A stretch of DNA of 64,000 bases from Dyadobacter soli. GTDB taxonomy: Bacteria; Bacteroidota; Bacteroidia; Cytophagales; Spirosomataceae. Each line of letters begins with the position of its first letter. The first letter of the stretch is position 1. The DNA is taken from contig NZ_FNAN01000022.1 of NCBI RefSeq assembly GCF_900101885.1, forward strand, positions 1 through 64,000. Direction: 5' to 3'. Below, piece after piece: positions 39,930 through 49,094 of this stretch. A program made the position numbers and the translations under genes. Under the pieces are notes generated by a model. The model saw only the letters and a list, made by a program, of their open reading frames with translations. It did no database searches and had not been told where the DNA came from.

Positions 39930-41429
39930 TCAGATGAATCCGACGTCGAACGATCCACCGCCGCTGTTATCGATCTGCATCCCACCTTGAAGTTTGAACA
40001 CGACGTAGTAGTCGACCGTGTCACTTAGGTGTGTGGCGTACTGTTGGTCTTCGTCCTTCTTGTTCTCACTCCTCTTGTCCTTGGTGTAGTTGGGTAGGAT
40101 GGGTGCACGCTGCATGGACACCATCACGCTCTTCGCATCATAGGGGTGGAAGCGCAGGTGCAGGCCATCGTCTCTGGTCTCTTGAAGTACCTCCTTCATG
40201 AGCTTGTATGTCTCATCCTTGAAAGGGTTGTATAATAGGGGGCAGCAATATACTGTCCAGCCCGCGTCCTCAAAGACCTGAGTGAATTCGTCATAAAGCG
40301 TGATCCAGGTACCATCATTGTTCTGCTTGCTGCTGGCGCTGGCATTGAGACCATTGCGGTCGCCAGTCAGGTAGATGGTGCGGTTAGGGTATGGGGTTAG
40401 GCGGGACAGCAACTCGGTTGCAAGGGTCTGGCTCATGTCCTTGTCCGGATCAGGGTCTGTTACAAAACAGCCCATCACACAACGCTGCTCTGCACCCAGA
40501 TCCTGCCAGACCGAGCAACTGGTGAAATGCGCATTGAAGTCAATGCACGCGGCGACCGGCTGACCAGGTTGGAAAAACTCGTCAATTTCAACGTCGCTAT
40601 GCCTTTCGTCCAGAGACGAGTAATACGATTTGGGCATTTTAGAAAGGCGCTTGCCTTCCACTTCAACGCCAAATTCCAGCGGGGTGAGCTTCTTTTTTAA
40701 GTTATCGATGTAGTTGGATGGTAAAAAAGCCTGATTGTCCCTGGTGGTAATCTGCATGAAGAGGTACCTGCTGGGCTCCTCACGCATCATATCCTCAATA
40801 TCGAACATCCAGTCGCCTTGTCCGTATGGCGGCGAGCTGAAAACCATGATCATCCAGTGTAAAGGCGAGTTAAATTTCGACTTATTGGCCCGGATACGGC
40901 CTTCGAGAATTTTGAGCCATTCGCGTTTGAAAAGCAAGGCTTCATCCATAATAGCAAAATCGTCGTTTCGACCTCGGTGGATGTCAGCAAACATTTTGTA
41001 TGCGCAAATCTCAATCACCCATCCATTAGGAAAGGCGATGCAGTTTTCCCAGTTGTCAGGTTCCTGATAGGGCGTGTCCCAGTCCTCCGGAGGTTTTCTC
41101 CCGACAGCGTAATCGCCCTGGCCGGTTTTGAAGTTGTATTGGCGCAGTCCGAAGTTGTCCTGCCAGACGGATTTGATCCCTGGAAATATTGACCGCTTAA
41201 ACTGCGTTACCGTTGCGCATGGAAACTGACCTTTTGCCCTGGGGAGCTCTTCTTTCGAAAGGAGCATCATCAGGGCCATTGCGAATGTTTTTCCAGATCC
41301 GATACCGCCAATTAGTGCCGCAGTTTTGGTCCCGTCAGCCGTCAGGGTGTAAAATGCCGCCTCAATGAAGTCGGCTTGCTTGTCATTTACTTCAATTTCT
41401 TGAATAAGGTCACTCGCCCGAGAGCTCAT
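39930..41429 (-). CDS. Phage terminase large subunit
   Basis: A 499-residue packaging motor. ATPase domain: Walker A ALIGGIGSGKTFAMAL (residues 41-48), Walker B DDFAIMDEALLF (Asp162-Glu163) and an S/T motif in IMVFSSPPYGQGDW. The nuclease domain has the acids in AACIDFNAH, YLTGDRNG and THLSDTVDYYV. It cuts and translocates phage DNA into the prohead. It is the last gene of the minus-strand block, overlapping the preceding gene by 20 bases. The G-rich element lies immediately after the stop. Confidence 0.93.
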   Translation of the reverse strand: MSSRASDLIQEIEVNDKQADFIEAAFYTLTADGTKTAALIGGIGSGKTFAMALMMLLSKEELPRAKGQFPCATVTQFKRSIFPGIKSVWQDNFGLRQYNFKTGQGDYAVGRKPPEDWDTPYQEPDNWENCIAFPNGWVIEICAYKMFADIHRGRNDDFAIMDEALLFKREWLKILEGRIRANKSKFNSPLHWMIMVFSSPPYGQGDWMFDIEDMMREEPSRYLFMQITTRDNQAFLPSNYIDNLKKKLTPLEFGVEVEGKRLSKMPKSYYSSLDERHSDVEIDEFFQPGQPVAACIDFNAHFTSCSVWQDLGAEQRCVMGCFVTDPDPDKDMSQTLATELLSRLTPYPNRTIYLTGDRNGLNASASSKQNNDGTWITLYDEFTQVFEDAGWTVYCCPLLYNPFKDETYKLMKEVLQETRDDGLHLRFHPYDAKSVMVSMQRAPILPNYTKDKRSENKKDEDQQYATHLSDTVDYYVVFKLQGGMQIDNSGGGSFDVGFI

Positions 41430-42051
41430 AGGTTGCTTGCTCGTTTAGTTCGTCAGATTTAACCACGCCATCGGGTGTGATGACCGTTTTGCGCTTGATC
41501 ACGATTTTGGTCGGTTTTTTCTTCTCATCGGTGCCGATTTTCGAATTATCATAAGCGCCGTCGATCAGCCCCGCTTCTTTCATCACCCGGGTATACTCTT
41601 TCATCAAAAGTGAAATTTCCTTTGCGCCGCCGGTGTCTTCCTGCATCAGGGCGAGCCGCATTTCAAGATCGGTCATATCTTCGGCGTCCGGAACATTCGC
41701 CAGCGCAACGATCTTGGACATGATCAGCTGGCCAGCGCGGCGGAACTGCTCAGCATACATATACTTGATACCGTCGCGGCTTCGGAGCTGGCGCAGGTCT
41801 GCAAAGACCTGGTACGCCATGGCAAGCAGTTCGCGGGCCCGACGGTCTTGCACCTGAATTCGCGGGTCGTTCTTGGCAAGCTTGATTACATCGACGTCCG
41901 AAAAGCCGTCCCTGAGCCAGCCACGTATGACATCGATCTTTTGGAAGGTTTCTTGCTGCTGGACAGTCAGCTCCTTTCCATCGAGGAGATGTTGCTGGTA
42001 GATATCCATCTCCTCATATACTTTTTGCAGGTATTTGTTATTTTGACGCAT
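41410..42051 (-). CDS. Putative terminase small subunit
   Basis: A 213-residue helical protein (MRQNNKYLQKVYEEMDIYQQ) with a helix-turn-helix-like part around IRGWLRDGFSDVDVIKLAKN and a charged C-terminus KKKPTKIVIKRKTVITPDGV. It is immediately upstream of, and overlaps, the large subunit gene, the usual place for the DNA-recognising small subunit. Assignment depends on position and general character, not on a clear domain. Confidence 0.55.
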   Translation of the reverse strand: MRQNNKYLQKVYEEMDIYQQHLLDGKELTVQQQETFQKIDVIRGWLRDGFSDVDVIKLAKNDPRIQVQDRRARELLAMAYQVFADLRQLRSRDGIKYMYAEQFRRAGQLIMSKIVALANVPDAEDMTDLEMRLALMQEDTGGAKEISLLMKEYTRVMKEAGLIDGAYDNSKIGTDEKKKPTKIVIKRKTVITPDGVVKSDELNEQATYELSGE

Positions 42052-42448
42052 AGGTGAGGGTTACGATCTTGTCTTTGAGTTCTTGTTTCAGGGCCTCCAT
42101 TTTGGCAAGCTGCTCGCGCCATAAGTCGACTTTCTTATGCTCGGGGTTATCCGTTATTTTCTTCTGGTACTTGCAGATATTGCTGTTAAGCCGCGCGAGT
42201 TCTACGCGTTGCTCGGCCACTTCGGCAGACCCGGGTAGTGGCGCCAGCAGATCCTGCTCGGGCTTGGGTTCAGGCAGTTTTCCAGTTTTGTCGAAGTATT
42301 CGATCGTTTTATGAGTGACAGTCCATTGACTGCGGATCGAGAGAATTTGCGCAACCACCGCATTTGCACCATCGATATCGTCGTCACGGTATTCGTGCAG
42401 GGTGTTAGACAAAAGAGCAGCTTCCATGTGCAAGCGGTTCGCCTGCAC
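42038..42448 (-). CDS. Phage helical protein of unknown function
   Basis: A 136-residue protein with a predicted helical hairpin and coiled coil in the second half (VELARLNSNICKYQKKITDN). It starts at GTG 42,448 or ATG 42,427 and overlaps the putative small terminase gene by 14 bases. A head or packaging accessory role is suggested by its neighbours only. Confidence 0.6.
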   Translation of the reverse strand: MQANRLHMEAALLSNTLHEYRDDDIDGANAVVAQILSIRSQWTVTHKTIEYFDKTGKLPEPKPEQDLLAPLPGSAEVAEQRVELARLNSNICKYQKKITDNPEHKKVDLWREQLAKMEALKQELKDKIVTLTYASK

Positions 42449-42486
42449 CAGAAGCTGCTCTTTTTCTCGATTGTCTGGCTGCTGGC

Positions 42487-42879
42487 TTACGCTTGAAGCA
42501 CCGGCTGCTCTTCCGTTTTTTTTTCTTCATTTTCGCCGACCGGTACCGCATCACCAGTAGCGGCGGTGGTCGACGGTTGCTCGCTGGTCGGTTGATCGCC
42601 TGCCAGATCGGCAAGCGTTGCGACTATTTTGGAAACTTTCCGGTCTTTTTCAGAAATGATATTCTCGCCGGCAGCATCGCCGGGCTTGACGGGGTTTGCC
42701 GGAGCAACGTAACCGCCGGTAGTCCCAGAAACCTGTGCATTTTTTTCGACTTTCGAATTTGCCAGGGCATCGTATGCTTCTTTTGCCTGATCGTAAAGGG
42801 CCTGAGTTGCATCCGAAGGAGCGGCCCTGAGTCGCATTTCCGCAAGTTGCAGGGATGCTTTTAGTTTTTTGATATCCAT
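42487..42879 (-). CDS. Phage hypothetical protein
   Basis: A 130-residue protein with a short N-terminal coiled coil (MDIKKLKASLQLAEMRLRAA) and an Ala/Pro/Thr-rich low-complexity remainder ending EEKKTEEQPVLQA. It could be a head decoration or connector-linked protein. No family is recognised. Confidence 0.6.
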   Translation of the reverse strand: MDIKKLKASLQLAEMRLRAAPSDATQALYDQAKEAYDALANSKVEKNAQVSGTTGGYVAPANPVKPGDAAGENIISEKDRKVSKIVATLADLAGDQPTSEQPSTTAATGDAVPVGENEEKKTEEQPVLQA

Positions 42880-42920
42880 GATAATGAAGGGAACGCGTTA
42901 GAATTGACGATATGATCAGA

Positions 42921-43109
42921 TCAGGTGGTGGGAGCAGCTACGACCTTCGCAGGTTTTTTGTCTTCCGGCGCTTCTTCCACTTTCACACGCGGATCGCCGT
43001 TTTTGGCGAGGATGGCCAGCTCTTTCTGATCCATATCTCTGAGGTATTTGGTGTTACCACCTACGAACACATGGCCTTTTTCATCCTGGCCAACTGAATA
43101 AGTTTTCAT
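42921..43109 (-). CDS. Small phage protein
   Basis: A 62-residue protein (MKTYSVGQDEKGHVFVGGNT) with a beta-rich start and a Lys/Ala-rich tail. It sits in line with the other minus-strand structural genes. Its function is unknown. Confidence 0.55.
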   Translation of the reverse strand: MKTYSVGQDEKGHVFVGGNTKYLRDMDQKELAILAKNGDPRVKVEEAPEDKKPAKVVAAPTT

Positions 43110-43130
43110 CGGGTATTTGTTTTAGAGGAA

Positions 43131-43159
43131 AAAAATGGGAGGTACCGAAGGGTACCTCC
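43131..43159 (-). terminator. Terminator after the 43.2-kb gene, minus strand
   Basis: GGAGGTACC (43,138-43,146) and GGTACCTCC (43,151-43,159) form a perfect 9-bp stem with a GAAG/CTTC loop. On the minus strand it is followed by CATTTTTTT. It splits the block between 43,171 and 43,109. Confidence 0.7.
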
Positions 43160-43170
43160 ATAAGTTAGGC

Positions 43171-43893
43171 TTAGGCCCCGCCTTCCGGAGCTTCTGCACC
43201 GACGAGCGGCTCAACGTCGAAGGTTACAGTCGCATCGAGTGGGAATACCGGCACCATCAGACCGTCCTGCTTCGAAGTGAAAGTAGCTTCCTTGCGGGCG
43301 GTGCCTTTTTCAGGCAATACGCCTTTCATTTCGACCATCATGGGAATGTACTTCTGGCCTATAAAATACAGGCGATCGTCATTGCCTTGTACGATGAAGC
43401 AAACCGGTGTCTCGTACATGAGTGCAGAGAATTTGACAATGGTCTCATTGTAGCCAAGGATTTTAAATTCCAGGCCCTGGGTGAAACCGGCACCGATTTT
43501 CTTTTCAGTGTCGAATTTGGTGGTATCGTACCAGGCTTCAACCTCGATAAACTTCTTGCCGACAACAAGCGGGATTGCGCCGGTGAACTTACCCATCGTT
43601 TTGGCAAGTTCGTAGGTCAAAAATTCGGTTGCCAAATCTTCTGCCAAACAGATGTAAAGACGTTTCGCACCGCCGATCGTCAACGTTTGGCACTGGCGCT
43701 TGATACCCGCCAAGGCGAGACACCCTGCGACGCCGCTAACATCAATAAATGCGCCTCCGGTGATTTGTTGGATGCCGACCACCGAGAATATGGCCGCAGC
43801 AAACCCGATAACCAGGTTGCTTGTGGCAAATGTGACTGCGGACGCCACAAGCACGAGTCCAGCTGCTAACAGGGCTTTTTGATAATTCTTCAT
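43171..43893 (-). CDS. Phage structural protein with hydrophobic N-terminus
   Basis: A 240-residue protein. Residues 1-52 hold two hydrophobic stretches (LLAAGLVLVASAVTFA, LVIGFAAAIFSVVGI); the rest is a soluble beta-rich domain (LTIGGAKRLYICLAEDLATE, LEFKILGYNETIVKFSALMY). The soluble part looks like a tail-tube or connector protein, where a membrane segment would be odd. The ATG at 43,893 is the natural start, since the upstream frame to 44,046 reads into antisense of the capsid gene. Alternatively the N-terminus was added by fusion. Confidence 0.6.
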   Translation of the reverse strand: MKNYQKALLAAGLVLVASAVTFATSNLVIGFAAAIFSVVGIQQITGGAFIDVSGVAGCLALAGIKRQCQTLTIGGAKRLYICLAEDLATEFLTYELAKTMGKFTGAIPLVVGKKFIEVEAWYDTTKFDTEKKIGAGFTQGLEFKILGYNETIVKFSALMYETPVCFIVQGNDDRLYFIGQKYIPMMVEMKGVLPEKGTARKEATFTSKQDGLMVPVFPLDATVTFDVEPLVGAEAPEGGA

Positions 43894-43967
43894 TGAGGAT
43901 ACTTGAATGAAAGTGGATAAAAGATTTAAAGCCCACCGGCACCAGGCCGGCAGGCGATAGGGGAGGG

Positions 43968-44936
43968 TTAGACGTTGTCGTTCAGGAACACCCAGTCCGG
44001 CGTCGCGTAGTCGAAACCAAGGCTTGCGCGGATGGACATTTTCCAAGATTTCACGTCTTTCACGATGTTCAGGCGGTATTTACCCGGGTCATCATTGCAG
44101 ACGAAAAGCATGTTTTTCTTCGGCGCGATCACGATCGTGTCCTTACCGATCAGTCCCGGGTCGACAGTGAACTTCATGTTTGAATAATCGTCCAGGATGG
44201 TCGGGCGGTCAGCCGGGCCGACGTGGTCGGGGAACAGCGCTCTACGGTTACGACGGTATTTGTCGTAGTTGGTTTGGGAAAGGTAAACGTTAAGCTCCTC
44301 TTTGAGCAGGAGTTCGTCAGCCGACGCAACCAGGTTTGCTACCCCATTTACCTGTGCGTAAGCGTTTGCATCAGTCAGTGCGGCGCCGTCAAAGACATGG
44401 GAGGCAACGATGTCACCACCAACGCCACGTCCGGCGGTAAATAGTGTAATAAAACCGTCAGCAAGTGCACCAGCACCTTTACCTGCAGGATTGTATACAC
44501 CGCCCCAAGTAGTTTTAGTGCGGACAAACTGGAAGTGCTTTCCAATGATGTGACCCAGGAAGAACAGCTCGAATGGGTTGTCGTTCACGTCGTTTAACGT
44601 GCGGTTCGGAGCCTTCGTCCATCCCAAATAGCTCTGGTAGATCTCTTTGATCTGGGAAAGTGTGATTTCAAGGTCGATATCGCCTTCCTTGAAGGTTGCA
44701 AAACGGCTTCTTACCGCGATCGCTTCTTCTCCTGAGAATGTATCAGATGCTGGCTTCCAGGCATCTTTTACATCTAACTGAACAAGCGGAGCTTTGTCGC
44801 GCGTTTTTAAGACAGTAAAATCGTTTCCGAGCGATTCTGCACCGTACGCGACCGCCTCCATGATGATCTCGCCGTTGCCATCGATGGTGCGCAACAGATC
44901 TTCTCCGAAATTTTCAAAATTGACAATTTGTGCCAT
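43968..44936 (-). CDS. Putative major capsid protein
   Basis: A 322-residue protein starting MAQIVNFENFGEDLLRTIDG. Its length, the DIDLEITLSQIKEIYQSYLG helix, the GVYNPAGKGAGALADGFITL block and C-terminal beta strands (KNMLFVCNDDPGKYRLNIVK) fit an HK97-type major capsid protein. It lies just after the scaffold-like and protease genes in the transcript, the canonical order of these three. The identification is by context and general shape. Confidence 0.7.
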   Translation of the reverse strand: MAQIVNFENFGEDLLRTIDGNGEIIMEAVAYGAESLGNDFTVLKTRDKAPLVQLDVKDAWKPASDTFSGEEAIAVRSRFATFKEGDIDLEITLSQIKEIYQSYLGWTKAPNRTLNDVNDNPFELFFLGHIIGKHFQFVRTKTTWGGVYNPAGKGAGALADGFITLFTAGRGVGGDIVASHVFDGAALTDANAYAQVNGVANLVASADELLLKEELNVYLSQTNYDKYRRNRRALFPDHVGPADRPTILDDYSNMKFTVDPGLIGKDTIVIAPKKNMLFVCNDDPGKYRLNIVKDVKSWKMSIRASLGFDYATPDWVFLNDNV

Positions 44937-44976
44937 GACAGTATAAAAGGGGGTTATTTACTGGTTTGAGATAGGG

Positions 44977-45399
44977 TTATTTGTGGGTCTTGTGCCACAC
45001 GTTAACAGCGTTGTCGTTGTAGCTGGACTTGGCACCCTTGTTGCGACTGTTGTGATCCTGATCAGGGTCCTTGTCGCCTTTGTCAGCCGCCTTTTCGTAA
45101 TGCGCCTTGTAGGTGTCGCGTTCGCTGGTCGCAGTCGAAAGCTCGGCGCTCAGCGTAGCGATCTGCGTGTCTTTTTCAGCGATTGAAGCCTCCAAAGTTG
45201 TGATCTGGGCGGTAGCTGTTTCCAACTCGGCTGTCAGCCGGGTGTTCTCGGTTGCCTGGGCTTCGATATTCTGGTCTATATCAGTCACGTCGGCCGCAAA
45301 TTCTGCATGCTCTTCGCTGGATAGTTTCTCAGAAATGGCCTTTTCGGATCGGCCGAAAAATCCGGCAATGATCGATGATAAGGTTCTTGGTTTGCTCAT
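44977..45399 (-). CDS. Putative scaffolding protein
   Basis: A 140-residue protein with a long central coiled coil (about residues 40-105, TRLTAELETATAQITTLEAS) and a charged C-terminal tail KGAKSSYNDNAVNVWHKTHK. Position between protease and capsid genes and coiled-coil make-up are typical of phage scaffolding proteins. Confidence 0.65.
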   Translation of the reverse strand: MSKPRTLSSIIAGFFGRSEKAISEKLSSEEHAEFAADVTDIDQNIEAQATENTRLTAELETATAQITTLEASIAEKDTQIATLSAELSTATSERDTYKAHYEKAADKGDKDPDQDHNSRNKGAKSSYNDNAVNVWHKTHK

Positions 45400-45411
45400 T
45401 GTGGTATAGAA

Positions 45412-46269
45412 TTAGAGTTTACGTGCGAGTTTGATTGCGTCGGAGAGACTGCCGGTTTTATCCACGAGCCCTAGGCTCAGCGCCTTTGATTTTTTGTACA
45501 TTTTGCCGGAAAACACTTCGTCGCTTCGTAGTTGGCCTGCACGGCCGCGACGGACATAGCCCTTGAAAACATTCATGGCCGCATCCAGATCCTGCTGAAT
45601 TTCTGCCTTCAATTCTGGCGTGAGCGGTTCTACGGCATTGATTCGAGCTTTGTCGACCGATTCGCCTGCCCTGAAAATCGTCACTTCGTAGCCTGCCTGT
45701 TTTAGCGCTTCGGATTGGTTGATGTAAACCATCAGCACACCGATACTGCCGATTTCAGACGAGCTCGAATTCTCCATCACGATCTGGTCGCATTGGCTCA
45801 TAGCGAAAACGCATGCGCTGGCCGCCATACCGTTCACGTAGCCTACCGTGGGCTTCGGGAAATATTTGATAGCGTCGGCAAGCATCTCGACGGAATCGAC
45901 GGTGCCACCTGGCGAATGACCTTTGATTACGATCGATTTTACAGCCGGCTCTTCGGCAGCTTCCTGGATAACTTGGGTTAGGAATTCATTGCCCATGCCA
46001 CAGTATCCGAAACGGCTCATAGTGCCTTCGATGGGAATCACTGCAACGTCGCCACCGCCAGCTGTGAGGTAACTGTCCAGGTAAGCACGTGCGCGGCTCC
46101 AATTGCCGTTTTTGTCGCGGGTTGATATCGCTGCGTCGATGTGACCAGCCTTAAAGTGGGGCGGGATTGGATCGAAGCCGGCCGCGAGCCGTGGAAGGAT
46201 AATTCCTTCCATGCGGCTGGCGAAGGGTTCATCAATGTACCATAGTCCCGAAAAGGTTTCTGCGTTCAC
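45412..46269 (-). CDS. S49-type head maturation protease
   Basis: A 285-residue SppA/ClpP-like serine protease. Recognised: DVAVIPIEGTMSRFGYCGMG, VKSIVIKGHSPGGTVDS (oxyanion strand), nucleophile in YVNGMAASACVFAMSQCD, and SEIGSIGVLMVYINQSE with the downstream Lys region DKARINAVEPLT. It cleaves the scaffold and capsid N-terminus during head assembly. Translation starts from GTG at 46,269. It precedes scaffold and capsid in the transcript. Confidence 0.87.
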   Translation of the reverse strand: MNAETFSGLWYIDEPFASRMEGIILPRLAAGFDPIPPHFKAGHIDAAISTRDKNGNWSRARAYLDSYLTAGGGDVAVIPIEGTMSRFGYCGMGNEFLTQVIQEAAEEPAVKSIVIKGHSPGGTVDSVEMLADAIKYFPKPTVGYVNGMAASACVFAMSQCDQIVMENSSSSEIGSIGVLMVYINQSEALKQAGYEVTIFRAGESVDKARINAVEPLTPELKAEIQQDLDAAMNVFKGYVRRGRAGQLRSDEVFSGKMYKKSKALSLGLVDKTGSLSDAIKLARKL

Positions 46270-46365
46270 ACTGTCGTAGATGTTAGTTATGCACTTAGCA
46301 GATACGAAGTAGGTGCATTATCAACCGATCAGGAAGGACGAAAAAGCAGGTTGACCAGCATCGTT

Positions 46366-49077
46366 TTACGCTTGCGCATAACAAATGGCGTCATAGCCAA
46401 GGTATGCGTATGTTCTCACACCCAATGCCGATGGATGGATGTCACTCAGATACAGTTTAGACTGCTTTTCCTTGTAAGTAGTCGCCACTCCCCCCAGGTA
46501 GAGTGTCTTTGAAGGCATATTCTCGGTAGGGTATTGCGTAACATCAACCGACGTAGTTTGCATTGCGTACAATCGATGTGGACTCATATGCCATGGGCAG
46601 ATATAAATCTTTTCCGCTTCGCGGTTGTCAAACAGGGTCAAGTATGCCTCGGTTTGGCTGAGTTTACGGTTTTGGTCGAGATTGGTGTCAATGTTGCGCC
46701 GTGAAATCGAAGCAGGAGGCACCGTACATATAATGATCGGAATGGTTGCGCTGTAAGCACGGATCGACGCAACCATCTCGGCGATCTTCGCGCCGGAAGG
46801 TGTTGACGGGTTTGTCCCCAGCGCTATGATGATGAAATCCAACGCTCCGATCGCGTAGGTCGTCATGTACTCGCTGAAACTGAAATAAGCATTTGCCGCA
46901 GTATCGTCAGGAGAAAACATGAACGGACTGTGCAAGTTTGATCCTCCGGCGTTAACGTCCGCGCGGTCGGCTATCGGTACATAACGGAAAAACGTGCCTT
47001 CAGTCCATCCGCCGCGGGCCTCGCTTTTAATGGCTCCGCCTCCATAGTTGGGGGTTCGAATCCCTTTCCAGTTGATTGTGTTGCCGTTTCCGGTAGCCAA
47101 CGTAGATATTTCTTGCAGAATACCACGTCCTTCCCATCCGCTGTCCTCAAAGCTGTCGCCAATGAAAATGCCGTTTAAAGTTTGTCCAGTTGGGCGAACC
47201 TTCGGCGTGCAATTGACAACTTTTGAGCTGATCAGATCAGGCTCGTCGATGGAATTAACGTGCTCATAATCGTAGATTGAGAAAGTCAGGTTTACCGGTG
47301 AGCCTGCACCCATGATCTGACCTTCTTCATCGGAGTACTGGTAATTGCTGGTTACCGGGCTTCCGTTGGAAACCAGGCGCGAGACCATCTGAAAGCCATA
47401 AGGCTTTTTATTGTACACATGGAAGTACTTGATGATGTTGTTGGCGTAAAACCACAGAGTGGAATCGGCCAATAGGTAGAACTTCGAAGGAAGCACAAAG
47501 CGGACATCAGCCCTATCACGCTGCTGATCAGAAACTACTACATTGCTGGCCTTTGAAAGCTTGTAGGCGGTTGCGTTCCAGCCGCCCGCCGCAACTGTGC
47601 CATTGCTAAATGGGTCCTGCACCAGGTTCAAGTAACTGATCGTTGCAGGAGCCAAATTCGCATCAGCTGGGCCACTTCCCCAACTGATGTTTACACCAGG
47701 CTGGAATGATTTGAAGGAAGCATCCAGATATCCAAAGGTAATCTTGACGGTCTCCTTTAGATTTATCATCCGGCTCATCTGGAACTCATAGTCGGCGGTG
47801 CGTTTGTCGAATGGCTGGAAGTGGAATTCTGGCTCGCCTGCCGCGGTCTTAACTATACAGAAAGCATATTTTGCCTTTGTCGTAGCGAAATTGTGCCCAG
47901 GGAAAGAAAACAGGTTGAAATCCTGGTTGTTGGTTTTGAAGGAGATGATGACTGCGGACATATTTGCGTGCTGAACAGTCCGGTTCTCCGTGTTTTGGAT
48001 AGATAACGTCTCGACTTTCGACACAATGCGCCGCTGATAAGTCGCGCGAAGCGGGGGCAAGCTCTCCAGCTTTCGGTTCAAATATTCGGCATAGTCGTCC
48101 TGGCTCCGGTAGGTCAATGGAGAAATACCGGTGTGTGATGGAGTCATGTTGGTCTCGCTCGCTCCGTCTTCCACCAGGTTCCAATTCACTGTAACCATGG
48201 CAAACTGGTTGCCCGGCCCTTGGAAACGAATGACCTCTGGATATGCACTTGGCACATAGCCGGAAGCAGTCATGCCCATTAGGTACACGGAATTGCTCGG
48301 GGAATTGTACTGATAGATGTGCAGCACATATTGTGTCGATCCGCTGGGCTTTTTAGCGAATACACCAACAAAGTACTGCTTTGATGGATCGACGTTATAA
48401 AGCTTGATGTCCTGGATCGCAGTTCGGGCCTTTGATCCGTAGGCAATAGTCGCTGTCGGCGAGAAAGGGAGGTTTTTAGCCTTCACATCTGAACCTAACT
48501 TTTGAATTGTAACGCCTCCATCGGCAATGCCGTCAGATTTGAAATACCATTTATTGGCGGCAGTACCGCGAAGGCTTCCGGGACCGATCACCGTTCCCAC
48601 GGCGAAATTGTCGCCGGCAAATACAGCCGGTCCTGGCGTGGTGATATCCAGAGATGGAAGCTTATTAGGGTTTGTCCGCCATGCCGAAGAGTCGGCGGTC
48701 AGAGTGGTTGCGTTGTTTGCCTGGTTGGTAGTGGCATTGTAAAATCCCTTCTGGTCAAAGTCACCGGTTACGTTCACCGCCGTTTGCGCGGCCTGCTGAG
48801 CCTGATCGCGGAATGTTTGGATTGCTGTGAACTGGTTGTCGACCTGGTCGGCGACGGCTTCGGCCTGAACGAGGGCAGCCTGGATAACCTCCGACGAGTT
48901 TAATTCTTCGATGTACTGCACAGCGGTCGAGACCTGACCGCGGATCGCACCCCAGAATGCTTTAAAGAGCCCGCGCACCGAGGCGGCGCTGTTGACTGCG
49001 GGAGGATTCGGCGGAGAATCTTTCATGTTGGCGTCAACAATCCCGTTTATTTCATCGTCGTCGTAATTCCAAGGCAT
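46366..49077 (-). CDS. Tail fibre-like protein with C-terminal SGNH/GDSL hydrolase domain
   Basis: A 903-residue protein. The N-terminal region (MPWNYDDDEINGIVDANMKD, then VRGLFKAFWGAIRGQVSTAV and a helical stretch) resembles the virion-attachment part of tail fibres. The middle (about 130-620) is beta-rich. The last 270 residues form an SGNH hydrolase: block I GIFIGDSFEDSG (Ser), block III IIIALGTNPSTPSG (Asn) and block V LYLSDIHPSALGV (Asp/His). It probably deacetylates or deacylates a surface polysaccharide during adsorption. ATG 49,077 replaces the TTG at 49,083. Confidence 0.85.
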   Translation of the reverse strand: MPWNYDDDEINGIVDANMKDSPPNPPAVNSAASVRGLFKAFWGAIRGQVSTAVQYIEELNSSEVIQAALVQAEAVADQVDNQFTAIQTFRDQAQQAAQTAVNVTGDFDQKGFYNATTNQANNATTLTADSSAWRTNPNKLPSLDITTPGPAVFAGDNFAVGTVIGPGSLRGTAANKWYFKSDGIADGGVTIQKLGSDVKAKNLPFSPTATIAYGSKARTAIQDIKLYNVDPSKQYFVGVFAKKPSGSTQYVLHIYQYNSPSNSVYLMGMTASGYVPSAYPEVIRFQGPGNQFAMVTVNWNLVEDGASETNMTPSHTGISPLTYRSQDDYAEYLNRKLESLPPLRATYQRRIVSKVETLSIQNTENRTVQHANMSAVIISFKTNNQDFNLFSFPGHNFATTKAKYAFCIVKTAAGEPEFHFQPFDKRTADYEFQMSRMINLKETVKITFGYLDASFKSFQPGVNISWGSGPADANLAPATISYLNLVQDPFSNGTVAAGGWNATAYKLSKASNVVVSDQQRDRADVRFVLPSKFYLLADSTLWFYANNIIKYFHVYNKKPYGFQMVSRLVSNGSPVTSNYQYSDEEGQIMGAGSPVNLTFSIYDYEHVNSIDEPDLISSKVVNCTPKVRPTGQTLNGIFIGDSFEDSGWEGRGILQEISTLATGNGNTINWKGIRTPNYGGGAIKSEARGGWTEGTFFRYVPIADRADVNAGGSNLHSPFMFSPDDTAANAYFSFSEYMTTYAIGALDFIIIALGTNPSTPSGAKIAEMVASIRAYSATIPIIICTVPPASISRRNIDTNLDQNRKLSQTEAYLTLFDNREAEKIYICPWHMSPHRLYAMQTTSVDVTQYPTENMPSKTLYLGGVATTYKEKQSKLYLSDIHPSALGVRTYAYLGYDAICYAQA

Positions 49078-49094
49078 AGTCAAGAGGGTAAAAG

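Noticed and set aside
39680..39937. 85-codon plus-strand ORF in the gap after the terminase gene
   Set aside because: It runs across the palindrome, hairpin and G-rich tract and reads into antisense of the terminase gene. No domain supports it.
43135..43869. 244-codon plus-strand ORF
   Set aside because: It is the antisense shadow of the minus-strand structural gene 43,171-43,893. It lacks a recognisable family and conflicts with that gene's clear codon pattern.
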